5,950 nucleotides of DNA from Euryarchaeota archaeon UBA60 (GTDB taxonomy: Archaea > Thermoplasmatota > Poseidoniia > Poseidoniales > Poseidoniaceae): NCBI GenBank assembly GCA_002503395.1, contig DARQ01000080.1:611-6560 (forward strand), in the 5' to 3' direction. A model generated the notes under the pieces. That model saw only the letters and a list, made by a program, of their open reading frames with translations. It did no database searches and was not told the DNA's origin. Made by a program: the position numbers and the translations under genes. This document shows, piece by piece, positions 5,448 to 5,950 of the stretch; within the stretch, counting starts at the first letter, position 1; every line of letters begins with the position of its first letter.

Positions 5448-5950
5448 ATGACGGCTGACCGTCCGACCTTCACAACCGCTACCGGCGGCCAATTTGTGCT
5501 GATTGAGCCTGGCACATTCGCCATGGGTTGCGATTCCCACGGTGCATCTCCCTGTGAATCTCCAATCAGAGAGGTCGAGATTTCCGAGCCTTATTTCATC
5601 GCAATGCGGCCGGTCACTCAGGCTGAATGGGTACTGACGATGAAAAACAACCCTAGTAAATTCACCACCGGACTGGAATCAGGTCTGCGACCGGTGGAGT
5701 CCATATCGTGGCTCGAATGCATTGAGTATATTGCTCACCTAAACGAAAATGGAGTAAGTGAATATCTTGGAATAGAGGGGAGATTTCGCCTTCCCAGTGA
5801 GGCCGAATGGGAATACGCAGCGCGGGCTGGGACTTCCTCTCCGTGGTCTTTTGAGGGTGGTGACCGGAATTTATCCGAGCACGGGTGGCACGCCGGTAAT
5901 TCGGCGGCAACAACCCAGATGGTCGGTCAGAAAACCGCTAATCCATGGGG
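5448..5950 (+). CDS. Formylglycine-generating enzyme (FGE-sulfatase/SUMF1) domain protein, N-terminal part (cut by window edge)
   Basis: The frame is open from the ATG at 5448 to the window end, 167 full codons. Family landmarks appear in the right order: FVLIEPGTFAMGC (16-28), ESPIREVEISEPYFIAMRPV (37-56) then TQAEW, NNPSKF (67-72), RPVESISW (81-88), RFRLPSEAEWEYAARAGT (112-129), SPWSF (131-135), GWHAGNS (146-152) and VGQKTANPW (159-167). This fold houses true formylglycine-generating enzymes, which oxidise a cysteine of sulfatases, and many relatives of unknown function. The active-site cysteines lie in the C-terminal half beyond the edge, so activity cannot be judged. No DinB domain precedes it, which argues against an EgtB-type sulfoxide synthase, and no sulfatase is visible. 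GAGTGAT (5438-5444) before the ATG is a weak, closely spaced ribosome site. An in-frame ATG at 5412 would add 12 residues and overlap the FMN reductase gene. Confidence 0.9.
   Translation, partial: MTADRPTFTTATGGQFVLIEPGTFAMGCDSHGASPCESPIREVEISEPYFIAMRPVTQAEWVLTMKNNPSKFTTGLESGLRPVESISWLECIEYIAHLNENGVSEYLGIEGRFRLPSEAEWEYAARAGTSSPWSFEGGDRNLSEHGWHAGNSAATTQMVGQKTANPW

Noticed and set aside
5662..5913. 83-codon minus-strand frame at the right end
   Set aside because: It is antisense to the strongly conserved FGE-fold coding sequence.

Overview
The window is about 5.95 kb of compact, roughly 50% GC protein-coding DNA (composition estimated by eye) with very short intergenic gaps. Several features look archaeal. 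The phosphoglycerate dehydrogenase has the NAPRAST-x-SVVELT signature common in archaeal SerA. Promoter candidates look like TATA boxes about 25 bp before a start or a Shine-Dalgarno leader. The large acidic TPR protein with Pro-rich linkers also fits. A marine planktonic euryarchaeon (Poseidoniales / Marine Group II type) is my best guess, but this is inference from style and not proven.

Layout, left to right: (1) the N-terminal third of SerA on the minus strand, running off the left edge; (2) a short divergent promoter region; (3) an unrecognised seven-pass membrane protein on the plus strand; (4) an IscA/HesB-type iron-sulfur carrier on the minus strand, whose 3' end overlaps the membrane gene tail to tail by 12 bp; (5) a ~885-residue TPR scaffold protein just upstream of iscA on the same strand, carrying a tandem 54-residue module with a degenerate EF-hand-like core; (6) a ~114-bp divergent intergenic region rich in inverted repeats; (7) a plus-strand NADPH-dependent FMN reductase; (8) 14 bp behind it, the N-terminal part of a formylglycine-generating-enzyme (FGE-sulfatase/SUMF1 fold) protein, running off the right edge.

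The genes do not form one obvious pathway. SerA starts serine synthesis. IscA delivers or holds Fe-S clusters. The TPR protein is probably a cytosolic scaffold. The FMN reductase and FGE-like gene probably form one transcription unit. I found no tRNA, rRNA, CRISPR array, transposase or phage gene, and no clear multi-gene novel system. The items most worth a second look are the duplicated module in the TPR protein, the interleaved inverted repeats upstream of it, and the N-terminal CxxC extension of the IscA homologue.
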